Assembly (NCBI RefSeq): GCF_033878955.1
Contig: NZ_CP138858.1
Span: 3,003,001 to 3,067,000 of the forward strand
Reading direction: 5' to 3'
Length of the DNA: 64,000 nucleotides
Source: Coraliomargarita algicola
GTDB taxonomy: Bacteria; Verrucomicrobiota; Verrucomicrobiia; Opitutales; Coraliomargaritaceae
The notes under the pieces were generated by a model. It made no database searches, was not told where the DNA came from, and saw only the letters and a list, made by a program, of their open reading frames with translations. The translations under genes and the position numbers were made by a program. Below, in pieces: positions 61,203 to 64,000 of the stretch. Position 1 is the first letter of the stretch. The number at the start of each line of letters is the position of its first letter.

Positions 61203-61974
61203 AGGAAAAGGTCGTCCCTTCGCCGGTCGCGGATTCCCAGGTTAGGTGTCCACCGTGGCGCTGAATGAAATCTTCACAGAGCAATAGGCCGAAGCCTGAG
61301 CCCATTTCGCCGGAGGTACCGCTCTTTTGTTTGCGACCGTCGATCTTAAGCAAGAGTGCCTGAGTATCTTCTGTCATGCCGACGCCCTTGTCTTTAACCT
61401 GAAACTCCCATAGCCCCGGTTGGCGATAGATGCAGACTTTAATCTCGCCGCCTTGGTGGGAAAACTTGATCGCATTGGTCAATAGGTTGCGAAAGATCGC
61501 TTGTAGCATGTAGGGGTCGGCACGGATGATGCCTGAGTCGAAGGCATCGATTTTAATGCGTTGTTTTTTCTGATGCGCCACTGCGTGTAAGCGGTCGACC
61601 TCAGTGTTGAGTAGCTGCAAAATATCGATGGATTCGAGGCGAAACTTGAGCTCTTGGCCCGAGTTGCGCGTCCAGGCGACCAAATCTTTGAGCAGATCTT
61701 CCGCATCTTGGCCCGCCTTGTAGATGAGTCCGCTGAGACGTTTGGCCTCTTCGATGTCGTTTTGTTCGAGTCGCTGGTCCAGCATCCGGACGATGCCTAG
61801 CACGCCGCCAATCGCTGAGCGCAAGTCATGGCCCACCAGCGAGAGCAATTTATCTTTTGAGTGGTTGAGCGCCTGCAGGCGTATTTCCTCATCCGTTGGG
61901 CTGCCATGGATAAAGCCGTTGGAGCTGTCTAGCGGGTATCCATTAAACTGTGTCGGCGGGGTATTTGAATCCAT
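61177..61974 (-). CDS. soluble sensor histidine kinase
   Basis: A 265-aa protein from ATG 61974; an ATG 22 codons upstream overlaps ruvC and is less likely. It has the HisKA box 'KDKLLSLVGHDLRSAIGGVL' (phospho-His in GHDLR) and the HATPase region: N box 'IFRNLLTNAIKFSHQGGEI', G1 'VKDKGVGMTED', G2 'GSGFGLLLCEDFIQRHGGHL'. It has no membrane segment or obvious sensor domain, only 50 polar residues before the kinase core. No response regulator gene lies next to it, so it is an orphan. Its 3' end overlaps the previous gene by 26 bp (convergent). Confidence 0.9.
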   Translation of the reverse strand: MDSNTPPTQFNGYPLDSSNGFIHGSPTDEEIRLQALNHSKDKLLSLVGHDLRSAIGGVLGIVRMLDQRLEQNDIEEAKRLSGLIYKAGQDAEDLLKDLVAWTRNSGQELKFRLESIDILQLLNTEVDRLHAVAHQKKQRIKIDAFDSGIIRADPYMLQAIFRNLLTNAIKFSHQGGEIKVCIYRQPGLWEFQVKDKGVGMTEDTQALLLKIDGRKQKSGTSGEMGSGFGLLLCEDFIQRHGGHLTWESATGEGTTFSFTIPELLG

Positions 61975-61990
61975 ATTGGGCCGACGATAC

Positions 61991-62578
61991 TTATTCTTCT
62001 CGCCATGTAAAGGCATGACAGAGCGCAACCGCGGCCGCATCGGACTCGTCGAAGCGTAGTTCGAAATTGGTGCCGGTTATGTTTTGAATGGTGCGGGCGA
62101 CTTGCTCCTTACTGGCGCGTCCCATGCCGACCACGGCCTGTTTGATGCGTAGCGGTGCATATTCGAATACGGGCAGCCCGCGCATGGCGGCGGTGCCGAT
62201 GGCCGCGCCCCGGGCTGCTCCTAGGATTTGCGCGGTCTGAAAGTTTTGCACGTAGATGGTTTGCTCCACGGCGACATGGTCGACGGAGTGTTGATTTAAG
62301 AAATCGTCCACTTGATTGCCAATCGCGCCCAAGCACTCCGGCATCGAGAGACTGCGGTGTAGTTTCAAGGTGGCGGCTTCCAATATACGGGCTGTGCCAT
62401 CGGCGCTGTAGTCGAGCACCGCAAAGCCACTGCCGCGTAAGCTGGGGTCGATGCCTAACACCCGCCCGCGAAAACTCCGGCCCAGTGTGACCCGTGTGGG
62501 CGCCTGCTTGGCGCCTGCGGCCTTTCCGCCGCGGGCGATGTGCGCCGCCCATAGTTTTCGTGTTGAGTTACTGGCCAT
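61991..62578 (-). CDS. ruvC: Holliday junction resolvase RuvC
   Basis: A 195-aa protein with a 38-residue basic N-terminal extension ('RKLWAAHIARGGKAAGAKQA') before the normal RuvC start 'RVLGIDPSLRGSGFAVLDYS' (first Asp). Other catalytic residues: 'VDHVAVEQTIYVQNFQTAQI' (Glu) and 'RFDESDAAAVALCHAF' (two Asp). It cuts Holliday junctions with RuvAB. An internal start could be used instead, as the extension is not typical. ruvA and ruvB are not here. Confidence 0.92.
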   Translation of the reverse strand: MASNSTRKLWAAHIARGGKAAGAKQAPTRVTLGRSFRGRVLGIDPSLRGSGFAVLDYSADGTARILEAATLKLHRSLSMPECLGAIGNQVDDFLNQHSVDHVAVEQTIYVQNFQTAQILGAARGAAIGTAAMRGLPVFEYAPLRIKQAVVGMGRASKEQVARTIQNITGTNFELRFDESDAAAVALCHAFTWREE

Positions 62579-62582
62579 GGCT

Positions 62583-63335
62583 TTAGGGAATAATGAGTTT
62601 GATACCGCCCACGATTACAAAGAACCAGATCAAGTATTCAAACAGCTTTTGATTGATGTGTTTCACGATCATTGGTGCGATTGCAGCACCCATCACTGAA
62701 TAGAGCATAAAGCTGGCGCTGAAACGAATCGAGGCGAAATCGATGATTTGTAAGTCCACCATCAGTGGCACTTTCACTAGGTTCGCGAGTAAGAAGAACC
62801 AGGCCGAGGTGCCAATGTAAGCATATTTCGGCAGACCGGAGGCGATGAAGTAAAGCGCGGCCACTGGACCCGCGGCGTTGGCGACCATGGTGGCAAAGCC
62901 GCCAATGATGCCAGTGCTGCTGATAAATACGGGATGGTGAGGTAGGGTGTCGATTTCGGTCGCATGGCGGCGTAACCATTTGCGGTAAAAGTGCACCCCG
63001 GTCATGCTGAGTAGGATCAGCCCGATTAAAAAGCGCACCTGCGCATCGTCGACGCGGCTGAACACAAAGTAGCCGATCACAATGCCTGTCAGCATCCACG
63101 GGGCGAGTTTCCAGATGTAGCGCCATTCGGCATGACGACGGTAGACGATCACCGCGATGATGTCGGCCGAAATTAAAATTGGCAGTAAGATGCCCACCGA
63201 TGCCTTGGGCGGCAGTGCCAGCGCCATTAGCACCACCGTGATATTGCCGACGCCGGGCAGGCCGCCCTTGCCCAAGCCCACTAAGAAGGCGCCCAGAGCG
63301 ATCAGTCCATATTGCCATAGTTCGAGTGTGTCCAT
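62583..63335 (-). CDS. TauE/SafE-family sulfite exporter-like permease
   Basis: A 250-aa membrane protein with about eight helices: 'GLIALGAFLVGLGKGGLPGV' (the family start motif G-x-x-x-G-G-x-x-G), 'NITVVLMALALPPKASVGIL', 'IIGGFATMVANAAGPVAALY' (second repeat) and 'MGAAIAPMIVKHINQKLFEY'. Family members export sulfite, sulfonates or other organic anions. It starts 50 bp from the divergent truA start. Substrate unknown. Confidence 0.9.
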   Translation of the reverse strand: MDTLELWQYGLIALGAFLVGLGKGGLPGVGNITVVLMALALPPKASVGILLPILISADIIAVIVYRRHAEWRYIWKLAPWMLTGIVIGYFVFSRVDDAQVRFLIGLILLSMTGVHFYRKWLRRHATEIDTLPHHPVFISSTGIIGGFATMVANAAGPVAALYFIASGLPKYAYIGTSAWFFLLANLVKVPLMVDLQIIDFASIRFSASFMLYSVMGAAIAPMIVKHINQKLFEYLIWFFVIVGGIKLIIP

Positions 63336-63384
63336 CGTCGCGAGCCTTGCATTCCGCGCCGCTTTGGCAAGAGTGCTTCAATCT

Positions 63385-64000
63385 ATGCGATGGAAATGTA
63401 TATGCGCCTATGATGGCACCGATTTTGATGGCTGGCAGCGCCAGCCGGGCGGCGAAGCTGTGCAAAATTATCTCGAGCGCGCGCTCTCGCAGATCTTTGA
63501 CCAGCCGATTCAACTGCAGGGCAGCGGCCGCACCGATGCGGGCGTGCATGCGCGTGGGCAGTGCTTCCACTTTGATGCCGATTGGGCGCACGCTCCGGAA
63601 AAGCTGATACGTGCCTTGCACTCGATCTTGCCGACTTCCTTGAAGATTCATTCGGTCAAGCAGGTGAGCGAGGACTTTCATGCGCGCTTCTCTGTGACTG
63701 GTAAGCGCTACCTGTATCGCTACTATCTGGGCCGTGCGGACCCGATCGACGATCGCTACGTCTGGGCCTGCCGCGATCTGCCACTGGACGTCGAGGCGAT
63801 GCAAGCGGCCGCCGACATTCTGGTCGGCACTCACGATTTTTCGGCCTACAGCGCCAGCCATGGTAAGGATAGCGATCCCAACACGGTCAAAACCGTCACT
63901 CGGCTGCAGATCAAGCAGAGCGGTAAGCACCTGCGCCTGGATGCCGAAGGCAGTGGCTTTCTTTATCGCATGGTGCGCAGCTTCGCAGGCGCACTGCACT
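63385..64000 (+). CDS. truA: tRNA pseudouridine(38-40) synthase TruA, 5' part
   Basis: The frame from ATG 63385 runs off the window end. It reads 'MRWKCICAYDGTDFDGWQRQ', 'VQNYLERALSQIFDQPIQLQ', 'GSGRTDAGVHARGQCFHFD' (catalytic Asp in GRTDAGVHA), 'HARFSVTGKRYLYRYYLGRA' and 'FSAYSASHGKDSDP'. All are TruA signatures. It modifies positions 38-40 of the anticodon arm. About 205 residues are visible; roughly 50 lie outside. Confidence 0.95.
   Translation, partial: MRWKCICAYDGTDFDGWQRQPGGEAVQNYLERALSQIFDQPIQLQGSGRTDAGVHARGQCFHFDADWAHAPEKLIRALHSILPTSLKIHSVKQVSEDFHARFSVTGKRYLYRYYLGRADPIDDRYVWACRDLPLDVEAMQAAADILVGTHDFSAYSASHGKDSDPNTVKTVTRLQIKQSGKHLRLDAEGSGFLYRMVRSFAGALH

Noticed and set aside
62638..63999. 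A 453-codon minus-strand open frame across the TauE/SafE gene and the truA start
   Set aside because: It is an antisense and out-of-frame shadow. The true genes on both sides (TauE/SafE and truA) have clear family motifs, and this frame has none.

Overview
The window looks like chromosomal DNA of a marine-type Verrucomicrobiota bacterium, probably class Opitutia (Puniceicoccales/Coraliomargarita-like). This is an inference from gene content: a PEP-CTERM protein with a VPEPS anchor, TonB receptors rich in acidic residues, a DUF3450/TtpC-type TonB system, an anaerobic NrdDG reductase and mostly weak Shine-Dalgarno sequences. I ran no database search. No rRNA or tRNA gene was recognised.

Region 1 (1-16.2 kb) is an envelope and uptake region. 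It holds the end of a TonB-dependent receptor, a secreted beta-helix-like protein, a PEP-CTERM protein and several small secreted proteins. A six-gene minus-strand operon follows: DUF3450, a TtpC-like ExbB, ExbB, ExbD, TonB and a TPR protein. This is the gene order of the Vibrio TonB2 system. Upstream on the same strand lie a thioredoxin-like protein and a full receptor with an NCQNC motif. A decayed IS3-family scrap sits near 6.4 kb.

Region 2 (16.3-26.3 kb) has a PiT-like membrane protein, a MazF module with a palindromic operator, a Y-family DNA polymerase, a secreted SGNH hydrolase, a pair of SPFH proteins and nrdDG. An 11-bp perfect inverted repeat brackets the nrdD start codon.

Region 3 (about 26.9-37.5 kb) is the most interesting part. 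It is a string of about fifteen small plus-strand gene units separated by 50-100 bp imperfect palindromes with the architecture of integron attC sites, including unpaired extra bases on one arm. No integrase gene is present, so it fits a CALIN (cluster of attC sites lacking an integrase). Its cargo is a TIR-like putative defence protein, a frameshifted DUF2971 gene, small membrane proteins, and four toxin-antitoxin pairs plus orphan antitoxins. Two of the four toxins are broken. Two copies of an IS110/IS1111-type element sit inside attC sites at the same relative position. Three 3'-terminal scraps of group II introns are also present.

Region 4 (37.9-64 kb) is core metabolism and housekeeping: a periplasmic HAD dehalogenase-like protein, PEP carboxylase, a GH13 glucosidase, divergent gcvP and gcvT, a DUF4136 lipoprotein, dtd, a YceI/anti-sigma/ECF sigma cluster, queA, prfB with its programmed +1 frameshift, an ATP-grasp-like protein, glycogen phosphorylase, an O-antigen-ligase-like protein with TPR-like tail, a histidine kinase, ruvC, a TauE/SafE permease and the start of truA. 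REP-like inverted and tandem repeats occupy several intergenic gaps.
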